Shown: positions 52,871 to 63,622, counted from the first letter of the stretch. The stretch is 64,000 nucleotides of DNA from Erodium maritimum (GCA_963921825.1 OY997594.1:34888956-34952955), one strand, 5' to 3'. The notes: generated by a model from the letters alone, not told the origin. Numbers and translations are program-made.

Positions 52871-54582
52871 TTTTTTTTTAGATGATGAATTTATTAATCT
52901 TTTCACCCCAAGAAGGGGGGAAAGAGAGAGACCGCCCAAAAGGCTATCCCAAATAACCTGCACAGACACTCTACCATAAAGGTGAGAGGATCTCCTACAA
53001 ACAGAAACGATAAGAACATCAAGGAAAGGGTACATCGGCCTGAAACAAAAGACTACAAAAAAAAACTGGAGCTACGAAGATTTCGCAGTCTCTGTCTTCA
53101 GTGTAGTCCCTGTAGCGACAAAATGTCTCCAAACCTCGTTTCGACGCTGAGCCTCTAGAATCTCATTATCACTCATACCAAGTGAGCGAGTTGAAACTCT
53201 AAAAGTCTGCTGAGGTTTCTTCTGCCTTTTCCCTTTACCCTTCTTAACTATTTCAGGCGACCATACCGGAACGTCTTGCTCGAAACCTGAGAGAAGATTA
53301 AGGGAGGGAGTCAGAGAAACTTGAGCATCTGCAGAAGCGTCCAAACCAACCTCAGGCCCAGAAAAATAGGCTTCCATGGGCCTAATTTTGAGCCCATGGT
53401 TTGAGTTAGTGATGCTCAAACTGGGGTGAACATACATCCCATCCGAAGGCCCATCTTCCTGTTGGGAGCACAGCCCAACAACAGAGTCCAAAGCCAACCG
53501 GTCTTCTTCTCCACGTGAATTGCGTGAATTTCGCAGCAATCGAATCGCATCCAAGGCGATCGTTTCCTGAAAATCAGTTGAGGAAATCAAATTTGAAATC
53601 AATCCCGAAGATCGCTGATCTGGATAGATATCAACTGATTTTGCATCCGACGAACAAGGAATGGTTTCGCCGGAGTGCGACCGAGGAGCCACCATACCCG
53701 GACTCCTTGCATCCATCACCGGCAAACGATCCAACGGCGAAAGAAGCACCGGCGAGTTCGACTCATCCATCACAGGTGAGAACGCAAACTCAGGGTCGCG
53801 ACTTCCTACCAGAAGAGCGTTCGGTTGAGTGATGCTCCGTTTCCCTCCAATGCTGCAAACCGGATTTACTGCCATTCCGGGGTCTGCACTACGAATCTGA
53901 GGGGATGGAGGCCGAGCCAACGCCACGAGAAGCTGATACCCATTGAATTTATACCCGTTCAAACTCGCCACTACTTGAGACGCTGCAGAGTCATCGGAGA
54001 AAGTGATGAAACCAAAATGTCGTCCACCTTTGTTTAGCCGACGAGGAACAGAGCAGGTCTGAATATCTCCATATGAACTGAAGAAATTATGCACCCAATC
54101 TACCGAGGTCTCCGGTGGGAGATTACAAACAAAAATCTGGTTTGTGAGAACCTCTGTACAAAGAGCTTGTGATGCTCTGAATTTCGACTTTAGTTTGATT
54201 GCCGGAACAGAGGCAGGAACGATGGAAGCAACCTGTGGTGACTGAACCTCTAGATCAGAGCTGAGATTAACAGGCAGTGAAGCCTCCGTCAAAACTGGAA
54301 CAGAGCCACACTTTGTGCGAACTTTCCAACTCTGCTTCTTGGTCGGACGGTATGTCGGAACAGGAGCAAACTTACCACCGGACACGCTTCGTCTCCCCCT
54401 CCTCTTAACTACCTTCTTAACTGTTTCATCCCTGGTTGAATCTACAGGACCTGCAACTATGTTGCAATATTGTTCAAACAAGGAGATCAAGGTAAAGCAA
54501 AAAGAAGAAAAAGAGAGAGAGCAGGTTCTGCCATCAGCTATAAGCTAGAGATTAGGATTATAAGAAGCATAAATCCCCAATC
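52871..54582 (-). mobile_element. ORF1-only LINE derivative with RRM, uninterrupted frame
   Basis: Tail on the left (minus: TTCATCATCTAAAAAAAAA) preceded by the hairpin CCCCTTCTTGGGG. Flanks ATAAGAGTGTT (52862 on) and ATACGAGTGTT (54583 on) form a near-perfect duplication. Total about 1.71 kb, with a single long ORF and no endonuclease or RT. It matches the 1.77-kb unit at 29013-33442 in size, ORF content and tail structure. It is inserted in a MITE inside the MULE-like element. Confidence 0.82.
53072..54490 (-). CDS. RRM-containing LINE ORF1-like protein, 472 codons
   Basis: The frame is open for 472 codons. A basic segment (residues about 25-60) precedes one RRM at about 118-193, with RNP2 IFVCNL and RNP1 RHFGFITF, followed by a long Ser/Pro-rich, partly acidic region and a basic C-terminus (KKGKGKRQKKPQQTFRVSTR). 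RRM-type ORF1 proteins occur in plant L1 elements and bind RNA; nucleolar or RNP targeting is not evident. The frame begins at a non-ATG codon (TTG); the nearest ATG upstream (MAEPALSL, about 54535) is in another frame and stops after 15 codons. Either a frameshift removed the true start or translation starts oddly. Probably a retroposon gene, not a host RNA-binding protein. Confidence 0.65.
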   Translation of the reverse strand: MISLFEQYCNIVAGPVDSTRDETVKKVVKRRGRRSVSGGKFAPVPTYRPTKKQSWKVRTKCGSVPVLTEASLPVNLSSDLEVQSPQVASIVPASVPAIKLKSKFRASQALCTEVLTNQIFVCNLPPETSVDWVHNFFSSYGDIQTCSVPRRLNKGGRHFGFITFSDDSAASQVVASLNGYKFNGYQLLVALARPPSPQIRSADPGMAVNPVCSIGGKRSITQPNALLVGSRDPEFAFSPVMDESNSPVLLSPLDRLPVMDARSPGMVAPRSHSGETIPCSSDAKSVDIYPDQRSSGLISNLISSTDFQETIALDAIRLLRNSRNSRGEEDRLALDSVVGLCSQQEDGPSDGMYVHPSLSITNSNHGLKIRPMEAYFSGPEVGLDASADAQVSLTPSLNLLSGFEQDVPVWSPEIVKKGKGKRQKKPQQTFRVSTRSLGMSDNEILEAQRRNEVWRHFVATGTTLKTETAKSS

Positions 54583-55276
54583 ATACGAGTGTTAATACCT
54601 TAAAAATCACAGGATGCTAGTGCCTTGCGCACTGCGCGCATGATTTACACGCGCTACGGTGCGGGCAGAGGCGCACGCGAAGTGGCCACAGGGTTGTGTA
54701 ATATTGTTTGGTTTTTGGGATAATTTCTTCATTTTACAAAAAACAAAATTAATAGAAATGGATCGAAAATTGGATTTCGTTACAACTCAATAAGTTTGGG
54801 TATGCAATCATTACATTTTTAGGTGAGTGTAGGTATCCCAAAAATGTATATAGGTTTGGGTAGTTCAATATAATTACCCTTAAATCCTTATTCTTCTCTT
54901 TTTTTTAGCCTTTCTCTTTGTGGTATCTAACGATTCTACTTTAAATCGACACGATAGAGTCAACTCTTATTGTGTATCGAAAATGACTCGACCCCAAACT
55001 ATATCAGATTCATCTCAGTGAAACCCACCCCCACTATGAGTACTCTTAGATAATGATTCATTTTGAGGTCAAAATCGATATTGGGTATGTTGATTCGAGC
55101 GGCGACCTAGCAAGGAGAGATGAAGTTGGCCAGCTCCAGCATTGCACTAATAGAATTCTCACACGTTATAGTTTTTTCAAAAAAAAACAGTTTTTGGTCA
55201 CAATAGTTATTTTGTAAGGGATTTAAAAAGAATAATAATCAAATGAGGGTATAACGGTTAACTTTTCATTTTTTTT

Positions 55277-55287
55277 TATAAATACAC
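55277..55287 (+). promoter_or_regulatory. TATA box of the Harbinger remnant
   Basis: TATAAATACAC, identical to the 11-mer before the transposase at 24535, lies about 127 bp before the ATG at 55414. Confidence 0.45.
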
Positions 55288-55465
55288 AACTCATATCAAA
55301 CCGTGTCATTTGTTTCTCACTCATCCACGTTATTCTCCTAATTTTTTCCTCGCAAAAATAACCATATTTTTCGCCTTGGAGTCGATCTAGTAGAACAATA
55401 CATACAAGCATTAATGGACGAAATCAGTCACAACTTTATAACTAAGCCGACAGATGAGAGGAATG

Positions 55466-58400
55466 TGAGAGGAATATCCTCCTCCCAAAAGAGGAGGTGT
55501 CTCAGTGACTTGATACACAAACAAGCTCCTACATTCATCCTTCTACAGGAGTCAAAGCTGGATGTTATGCCTACAAATTTTCTTAGATCCTGCAATCTGA
55601 GAGGAGGTTGGGATCACTGCTTCATGAATGCATCAGACACAAAAGGAGGCCTAATCTCTATATGGAAGACTAGAGATTTTTCAATGTCCAGATCTTATGA
55701 TATTAAAGGAGCTCTGATATGGTTAGGAAAATTGACTCATTCAGGCTCTTCTTGCTGCATTATCAACATCTATGTTTCCTCTAGCTCCTCGGCTAAAAGA
55801 AAAGAACTTTGGGAAAAGTTAGAAACTATAATCTCAGCTCTACCATCTGATCACCTCATATTATTAGGGGGTGACTTCAATGCAACATTTTCACCTCTTG
55901 AAAGATCTTCTCAAAGGACTGGAGGCTCTGATATGCTATGTCTCTAGAATTTTATCAGCAACAATGGACTCATTGATTTGCCACTCAAAGGAGGGAAATA
56001 CACTTGGTTTGGTCCTCAGTCTAGAGCTTCAAGACTTGATAGGTTTCTCATTTCTCATGAATTCTTATCTTTATTCAACACTCTCTCTCAACTATGCTTG
56101 CCAAGAACTATTTCAGATCACATACTTGTTCTGCTCTTTGATAATGCTATTGATTGGTGGCCTAGGCCTTTTAAATTCTTAAATGTGTGGACAGAAGATC
56201 CAAGGTTCCTTCAAGCAGTGCAAGGCTTCTGGAACTCTTATTCAATATCAAGTCAACCTTATTATGTCTTGTGGATGAAATTAAAATTGCTCAAACAAGA
56301 TCTAAAGGCTTGGAACAAAGACATCTTTGGTCATATAGAGACGCAAATTACTTTATTGACTAAAGATATAGATGATCTAGACTCTTTAATTGAGCTCAGG
56401 CCTCTAACTGCCTCAGAATGTTCAAAGAGAGGTGCTCTGAAAGCTTCTTTGATTGTTAAATACAAGCAACTGTCTAAATTGTGGAGTCAAAAGGCCAGAA
56501 AAAAAATGGCTAGATGAAGGGGATAAGGGCACAAAGTTTTTCCATAGATTGGCAAATTACAAGGGAGTCAACAACAAGTTCACAAATATTATATTCAAGG
56601 AGGAGATATTGACTAGTCCTACACAGATAAAAATTGCTGCAGTAGACCACTTCTCAAACAAATTCAAAGCAACAAAACCTACTGATGTCACATTAGATGA
56701 CCTCCCCTTCTCTTCTTTGACAGCTAAACAAAGTGCTTGGCTGGAAATGCCATTCACTGAGGAGGAAACATTACAAGCAGTATTGGCATGCAATGCAGAT
56801 AAAGCCACATGGCCAGATGGTTATACATTAAAGTTCTTCCAAGTGTGTTGGAAAATCATAAAACCAGATTTAATGAGCTTTCTATGTTGCTTCCATGAGA
56901 CTGGGCAGCTGGGAAAAGGGCTAAACTCCTCATTCTTGGCCTTGATACCAAAAAATATAGCTCCTCTCACTTTTGAGGATTACAGGCCTATTAGCTTGAT
57001 GGGTGGGCCTTACAAAATTTTATCCAAGTTACTCTCAACCAGATTCAAGCAAGTCATTGGCTTTCTAATAGGAGAAGAGCAAACTGGTTTCATCAAAGAT
57101 AGACAAATTGTGGATGGAATTTTAATAGCATCTGAAGTGGTGAGTGAGCTTCAGTCCACAAAACAAAAGGCCATGATATTCAAGGCTGACTTTGAAAAAG
57201 CCTTTGATAAGGTCAGTTGGAGCTTCATCATGCAAATTTTAACAAGGATGAATTTTGGAGTCAAATGGAAATTGTGGATCATTTCTTGTCTAAGAGCATA
57301 CATCTCAGTCCTCATCAATGGCTCTCCAAGCAAAGATTTCCAAATGACAAGAGGCTTGAGGCAAGGATGTGCTCTATCTCCTCTTCTCTTTGTATTAATA
57401 GCAGAAGGACTCAATCAGATCATCAAAGCTTCAGTTCTACAAGGACATATTTCTGGAATACAGTTCAACAATACAGGCCCCATCATATCAGACCTTCAGT
57501 TTGCAGATGATTCAATGTTCTTTTTCAAAGCCACAAAGTCCAATGCCTTGGGACTCAAGTTTGCACTTACAATGTTCAAAATGGCTTCAAGCCTATCAGT
57601 AAACTATGAAAAATCAGTGGCCATCCCTTTCAACCTTGCAAAAGAAGAGATTAGTGATTTGGCAGAAATATTACAATGCTCAATGGGAAGCCTTCCTACA
57701 ATTTATCTAGGATTTCCATTAGGAGCCAATCCAAAAAGAGTAAAAACCTGGGATCCAATTATCAAAAAATTCAAGGCAACATTAGGACTATGGCAAGCCA
57801 AAATTTTATCCTTGGGAGGGAGGATCACACTCATCAAATCAACCTTAAGTGTCTTGCCTCTTTATTTCTTCTCAATAATCAAAGCTCCAAAAGGTGTAAT
57901 CAAGCAAATGGAATCATGGCAGAGGAGATTTCTTTGGCATGAAAGCTCAGTGGCTAAGGCATTCTGCAAAGTGGGTTGGGATAAGATCTGCAGAGTAAAA
58001 TCAGCAGGAGGACTGGGGATTAAGAAGCTTGCTAACACGAACATTGCTCTATTAGCAAAATGGTGGTGGAGATTTTCCTTGGAAAAGGACTCTCTTTGGA
58101 AAAGGATCATCTGTGCTAAATATGGTTGGGATATCTCAAAGTGGGACTTGTCAACTTTCTCAGAAATTGGGAGCTCAAGCTTTATGGCACATATACTTGC
58201 TCTCAATGTTGATCCACTTTTTACAAACTTATTTGGAGTACATGGACTCACTTGGAAATTGGGAAATGGTAAGAGGTTTTTTTTTTCTGGAAAGACATTT
58301 GGTGGGGGGATTTAGCACTCAAATACTTATTTCCAAGACTTTATCAGCTATCTCAAACCAAAAGGCTTCTAATATCTGAAGCTTGGGATAATGGAGAGTG

Positions 58401-59124
58401 GGAGCTTCATTTTAGAAATTCCCCTAGAGGCAGGGCTGAATCAGACTGGGTTGCCCTACAATCTATTTTGGCTGGAGTCACTATTTCTCTACAGGGGGAT
58501 CTTTTGGGCTGGTCAGGAGATCAACATGGCTTCTTAGTAAAGAAACTTTACACTCTCATAGACATTAATTCCTCAGCTTCTACAATTAATGCCTCTTGGA
58601 CAAAACCTTTGTAGAAACCCCCTAAAATAACTGCCTTATGTTGGCTAGCATGCATGCAAGCAATCCCAACCAAGTGCTTTCTTGATTCAAGAGGGATGGA
58701 TCTTACATTACAAGGCCTATTATGTCCAGTTTGCTGCAATGATCTAGAAGATGCCATACATACTATTTTACACTGCCAAAAAGCTTGGGAGGTTTGGGGT
58801 CTGATTTTTAAATGGTGGGGGATTTCAGTAGTTATTCCAAGCTCTACAAAAGCACTTTTTACCTCCTGGTCTTCTCTTGTAAGGTCTAAACATAAAAGTT
58901 GTTGGACTAAGATAATTCATTTTGGGTGTTGGCAAATATGGCTTGCAAGAAATGGATCATTATTTGAGAATATAAAGCTAGAGGCTGAGGACATCTTTCA
59001 GAGGGTGCTGCACCAATCCTATTCTTGGGAATGGGCAAAATTCAAAACTGGAGGTACATTCTTCTCATTCAATTCATGGATCTCTGCTCCTGGTTCCTGT
59101 ACCTCAATCTCCCTTACCTCTTGA
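55466..59124 (+). pseudogene. L1 ORF2: endonuclease, RT and zf-RVT, four lesions
   Basis: AP-type endonuclease: FILLQESKLD (catalytic Glu, about 55535), LILLGGDFNATF (55855), SDHILVLLF (56115). Reverse transcriptase: EDYRPISLMGGPYKILSKLL, FKADFEKAFDKVSW (57180), TRGLRQGCALSPLLFVLIAE (57345), LQFADDSMFF (57495). The C-terminus carries the zf-RVT pattern CPVCCNDLEDAIHTILHC (58715-58770). Lesions: TAG at 55945-55947; frameshift in an A8 run at 56499-56506; frameshift in a T10 run at 58277-58286; TAG at 58612-58614. Otherwise coding is well kept, so the copy is fairly young. The ATG at 55414 belongs to the flank, not to ORF2. Confidence 0.9.
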
Positions 59125-59966
59125 ATTGGGTTACTCACTACTGCTTGGATACTTGGTTCCTTTGGTTTGGTTTTTATTACTGGGTTTTGGGTGGGGGAGG
59201 GTTTGGGTGGGATTGGGTACTGTTGTGAGTTTGGTAAGGCTTCTCTTGCTTGGTTTGGTTTATGTTGGTGTGTGTGCTTCTTTTCTCTTTTTCTTCTCCT
59301 TAGTGTGGGTAGAGCTTTGTTAGGTTGAGTGTTTCTTTTTTGCAGGCTCCTCTGGTTCCTGATGGTGCTGTCATTACCATGCGTCCTGAAGACTTAAATC
59401 ATTCTCAGAAGCAAAGAAGAAGAGCCTCCTGCTGGTGGTGAAGTTCAGATGCTCATCATGTTTCAGACTTCAATCTTCTCTGGTTTGGTGATCCGATCAT
59501 CCAATTCAAGACTAAGATCAAACTCCTTCAATTCCCATTAGACCTGTTCGACTACGGGGCTGCAATTCTACCTTGAACAAGCTATATCTACACTGATAAA
59601 CTGATACAAAAGTACTTGGGGAATTCATTCAAGACTAGTTACATATCCAATTGGTTACACTTTAAGCATGGTTTATGACTCTATTTCCTTGGGATAGCTC
59701 TTTTTTTGAATTGCCTTGGGTTTCTTGGAGGCCAAGTTTCCTTCTCTTGGGTAGATTCAAATCCTTTTTGCCTTTCCATAGGTTACTTGGAGGTTAAGTC
59801 ATCCTTTTTATCTTGCCTTAGGTAACTTGTTATGCAAGAAAGCTTTGGTTTCTTTTTTCAATCTTAATTAAGAGGGTATATATGCCTTCCTAATTGGTTT
59901 TTTTTTTGTGTATTTACCTCCTCTTTCATCTCGAAAGAGGTTTTTAATCTAAATTTGCTTTGCTGA
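55466..59966 (+). mobile_element. L1-type LINE, ORF2 only (5'-truncated)
   Basis: CGACAGATGAGAGGAATG (55448-55465) and CGATAGATGAGGAGTG (59967-59982) form an imperfect TSD. The 3' end has a hairpin CCTCTTTCATCTCGAAAGAGG, TTTTTAATCTAAATTTG and the tail CTGATAAAAAAAA. The element begins within the first residues of ORF2 (NVRG), so ORF1 was lost at insertion. The 840-bp 3' UTR includes a G/T-rich tract (59155-59215). Confidence 0.88.
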
Positions 59967-60445
59967 TAAAAAAAACGATAGATGAGGAGTGCAAATCTGC
60001 ACTTATTGCACACTCTCGGAGGAAACTAGTTTAAAATCACTTAAATGGTCATAAGCGACTCATTAAGGACTACTTTTTTAGAGGCATATTTACGGCAAGA
60101 ACTATACGATGTCGCTTCTAGATGGGTCAGCCTTTGTTACTTGACATTGTGGCTATTATAGTGGATCATCACGACTCTTTTTGTTCAAAAGTGTGATGCT
60201 CTTAATGTGGTAAGGTTCATTCCACACCAAAAATGTGTCGCTACTCTTCAGATGCTAACACATGATTGCACCATAGATTCTCTAGATAAAATCATGAGAT
60301 TGGTTCCAACCAGCATCATTCGTTCTATACGAATGTTTTGTAAAGACGTGATCATGAAATATGCACCTACGAATTTTTTAGTCACCGATTTTATAAATTT
60401 ATAGTTTATTAAAAATATTTCACAAATTAAGTTGAAAACATAGAT

Positions 60446-63240
60446 TGTCACACATCAAATCCGATTTTGACCGCACTCGAGACGTGAACTTAAATCAAAG
60501 ATAATTAAAGTAATTTAATAATAAAAAGGGTTTCAGATAGCAGTTTTAAATCTCCAAGTAATGACACGAGTCAACAGCTCGGTAAAAAGTACGTAACAAA
60601 AGAGTATGAAAAGGTAAACAGTACGTCGCTAAACAATCTAGCCTAGGGCCCTCGTAAGCTCACAAGCATCGAGCATCCAGTTAGAATGAGTCCCGCTCAA
60701 GACCTGAAACACAACAAGGTAAGGGGGTGAGCTTTCACCCAGTAGGAAAAGTAGTTAAGGCTATGAACATCATCTCAATACCACGAGTAACCGTCCAATT
60801 AGGGCATACTAGCAAAGCATAACTAACCACCAAACACAAGCAACCCAAGGCAACGCCTGACCTTCACTCGGGTACAACCCGTAAATCAACTCAAAAGAAT
60901 CGAAAACAAACACTTATCTCACTTTTGCTCTTGGTACTCATCACCTAACGATTCTCAAGGACAACGCTCACGGTTATCTCACAACCGACCACACGTGCGA
61001 ACTCGCACGTCAAAACATAGAATTCAGGTATAACAGCATCTCGAGTCACTAAACACTCTCGCAAGACCATAATCACACTTAAAACAACGCATAAAGTCAA
61101 ACAGCACACACAACAGACCCACACAAAACTTAGTACAACCATTTCCAACGTCTCCGGCTATCACAACCCATTCTATTTATGTCGTACCGGAACACGAAGC
61201 ATCAGTCCCGACATCTTCCCGTCACGTAGAATCGGGGTAACATCCCAGACCGGAAATCCCTCAGTCGGACGTCTTCCTGTCACGTAGAATCAGGGCCTCA
61301 CGCATACTGGACCGACACATACCTCGGTTGTACGCCTTCCCGTCACGGAGAATCGGGGTATATCTATCACGCCATCCTTGGCGTCAATAACATGCACCAG
61401 AACTATCCCGCGATGTAGGCATCACACAGGTTACGCCTCCTCTTGGAACACACATCAAGAGTATAACACGCATCACAATGCTATAGTTGACCTCGGTATA
61501 CCCACCGGCCAACTCACCATAACACACAATCGGTCTATCACTCACCCGATCATATCACAACCAAAGGTTCACATCATATCAAACACGACACACATGCCCA
61601 CACACAGTCACAACATGCTACACCGAGTACAATCTTATTTAGACACTCCCACAACAGTTATAACACGCATCATGCATCTCAATCAGCACGCAACCCTAAG
61701 GCTCGACATGGCCATTCTACCAGCACGGCAATTTCCCAATTATTGAAAGCAGGTATTCTAGTGAATCACATCCCACATGTTACTAAGACTCGTCGGGTTA
61801 TTTAATAATTGAAAGCGGTTATTCTAGTGAAGCACATCCTATATGCCAACTGGGACCTTTCCGATTATTATTATTACCTAACATGCATACTAGTAACTTT
61901 CCGTAATTAAAGCGGTATTCGCTACTTTCCCTACCTCAAGAAGAACAAACAACTACGTTTCCTAGCTACTAACGTCCTGGCGCGCTACCTCCGGTCTCCT
62001 CCACGATCGAAGCTGGACTCTAAACTAACACGGAGAGCTATAATTAACAACGGCTCCAAAGTTATGTACAATCCAATTTAAATTCAACAAGTTGCCTTTC
62101 AAATTCGAATGGGACAAAAGAGGGATTATACGACGAATCAGGTTCAAGCACCCGAGCCCCGAAGCACGGTTCCCGATGCACGAATCCTGAGGCACGGTTT
62201 CTAATGCACGGATCCCCGAGGCATGATTCCCGAGGTGTCCAATTCGGCGTTCGCGCTTTTAATCCCGTACTCAAAATTTTAGGTCGTCAACTCAGTCCCA
62301 ATTCCGATTTATTAGTCCGATGGTTCTAACGTCCCTCGGATAAGTTCAGCGGTCCAATAAAACCCTTTTATTTAATTATGTTTTTTTCGTTTTATTTTCT
62401 TTTCTGTTATTTTCTTTAATTTTTGTTTCAAATCCGTCCTGATCTAAACAGTGCTCGGGGGAATAGGGAAAAAAGAAGAAGAGAGGGTTCGGGTCTGATT
62501 TCTGACCGACCACCGGCGGAGACGTCGGCGACCAAGGCCTCAAGGGCACGCCGAGAGGCTCACTGGGGAAGAAAGGGTGGCTGGGAGGCGGTTGCAGCCT
62601 TGGGAGCGGCGGAGCACGGCGAGTCTTCTCGCCTCAGATCTGGACGGCGTAGCTGGTTCTCGTCTCAGATCTGGCGAGCGCGACAACGCTGGGTCGGCTC
62701 TGGAACGGAGAGGCTCCCCGAGTGGCCATGCGACGGTGCCGGCGACTCACGACACCGGGGTGGTTTCGACGCAGCCGCAACGCGCGGCAACGGAGACGGC
62801 GACGGTGCCGAAGCTCGGACGAAGCGTTGGGGAAGAAGAAGAAGAAGAAGAAGAAGAAGGGTGAGGGAGGCGAGCTTGGGCGTTGATAGGAGAGGGAGAG
62901 ACGTCTGAGAGGGGAGAGAGAGGGTCACGAGAGGAGAGAGAGAGAGGCGGCGTGAGGGAAGGGAAGAAATGGGTTCAGAACCCTAATTTGGGGCTTAAAT
63001 AGCGCGTGCCAGGTCTGAAATGGGCTTTTGGCGCACCGTTGGGCCTCACGGCCCAAAGAGAGGAACGGGCCGGGTCGCGCTGGCTTGGCTTGGGCCTGCG
63101 CGCTGGGCCTGGTCCAGGCCTGATCCCTTTTTTTTCTTTTTCTCTTGAATTGTGCACGAAATTCGATTCTTTTTCTAACCAACGACGTTCCGAACTTATA
63201 AATTTAAATATTAATAGACTCAACCGGAGCGGTCTTTACA
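60446..63240 (-). mobile_element. Solo LTR of the Tekay-like family (copy H)
   Basis: Plus-strand ends TGTCACACATC and GGTCTTTACA, TSD TAGAT at 60441-60445 and 63241-63245. On the minus strand: 5' module TGTAAAGACCGCTCCGG, TATTTAAG box (62994-63002), GC-rich leader with a GAAGAA microsatellite (62835-62860), donor-like CCCCA|GTGAGCC (62563), minisatellite-like CGTCACGTAGAATCGGGG words (61215-61350), hairpin GGTGA-GCTT-TCACC (60726-60739) and acceptor-like TTGTGTTTCAG|GT (60704). Frames inside it (61378-61746, 62423-62908) are not genes. Confidence 0.87.
62994..63002 (-). promoter_or_regulatory. TATA-like box of LTR copy H
   Basis: Minus-strand CTATTTAAG followed by CCCCAAATTAGGGTTCTGAAC; matches the arrangement in LTR copy E (30683-30720). 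Confidence 0.5.
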
Positions 63241-63245
63241 TAGAT

Positions 63246-63622
63246 AAGGAGTGAAATAAAACCAAAAAATAAAGAAAAAAATCGTCTCTCAAATGAGTCT
63301 CTCTCTCTCTCTTTGCAATTTGGCAGCCGGCCTTAGGCAGTTTTCCGATCACCTCCACTTTTCCTCCTCCACCCTGTTTCTCACTACCACCATGCTAACC
63401 CACAGTCTTCACTGCTTCGTCATTTGGATCCATCATCTCTGTCCGCGTCTTCTCCTCCACCATCTTTCATGGTTCCCACAGAGCTCCCCCGCCTCAATAC
63501 ACCCGACAACACCAACCCCTCCGATGTGACGATCGGTTCCGATCCACCTGTTACCTTCCAGGCGATCTCGTTCCCCGAGACCAACCATCCTATCAGACCG
63601 CCACCAATGTTACCACCTCGGC
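63246..63622 (+). other. CT-rich leader and short truncated ORF
   Basis: A CTCTCTCTCT run (63299-63312) is followed by a frame beginning at 63424 or 63469 (MVPTELPRLNTPDNTNPSDV) that runs open to the LTR start at 63623 and ends just inside it. It could be the 5' end of a LINE ORF1 cut by the LTR insertion; no domain is visible. Confidence 0.4.

Larger units (their letters stand above)
49541..54880. mobile_element. Mutator-like TIR element with cargo (possible Pack-MULE)
   Basis: The left arm from AGGTTAATTACACTAGG and the right arm ending ATATAATTACCCT form inverted repeats of about 90 bp (shared CCCAAACCTATA, GATACCTAC). Flanks TAAATATTT (49532-49540) and TAAATCCTT (54881-54889) make a 9-bp TSD with two mismatches, as expected for Mutator-like elements. 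No MURA-type transposase is visible. The interior holds a retroposon, an ORF-bearing segment at 51395-51718, palindromic MITEs and an ORF1-only LINE. Confidence 0.7.
55414..60440 (+). pseudogene. PIF/Harbinger transposase remnant, split by an L1
   Basis: The first 12 or so codons (MDEISHNFITKPTDE) end where the L1 begins at about 55466. Beyond the L1 (59967 on), the plus strand reads IAHSRRKLV, NHLNGHKRLIKDYF, DHHDSFCSKV and, at 60207-60404, VRFIPHQKCVATLQMLTHDC TIDSLDKIM. These align with HQKCNVAIQMLVYGCSTDS of the Harbinger transposase at 23249-24535. Stops are frequent and the catalytic half is missing; the remnant breaks at the solo LTR that starts at 60446. It is older than the L1. Confidence 0.68.

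Noticed and set aside
53072..54490. The RRM frame as a host RNA-binding protein gene
   Set aside because: It is bordered by a poly(A)-type tail and a near-perfect TSD, has no introns, and a related copy has the same layout at another site.
54918..55055. Another Tourist-like MITE ending CACTATGAGTACTCTTAGATAA
   Set aside because: Only a right-end-like sequence was seen; I could not find a matching left end or TSD.
55414..55465. ATG at 55414 as the start of L1 ORF2
   Set aside because: The TSD ends at 55465, so the first codons belong to the older Harbinger remnant; the L1 sequence begins within the NVRG residues.
61378..61746. 122-codon plus frame rich in His/Thr
   Set aside because: It lies within the solo LTR 60446-63240 on the opposite strand to its transcript and shows no domain.
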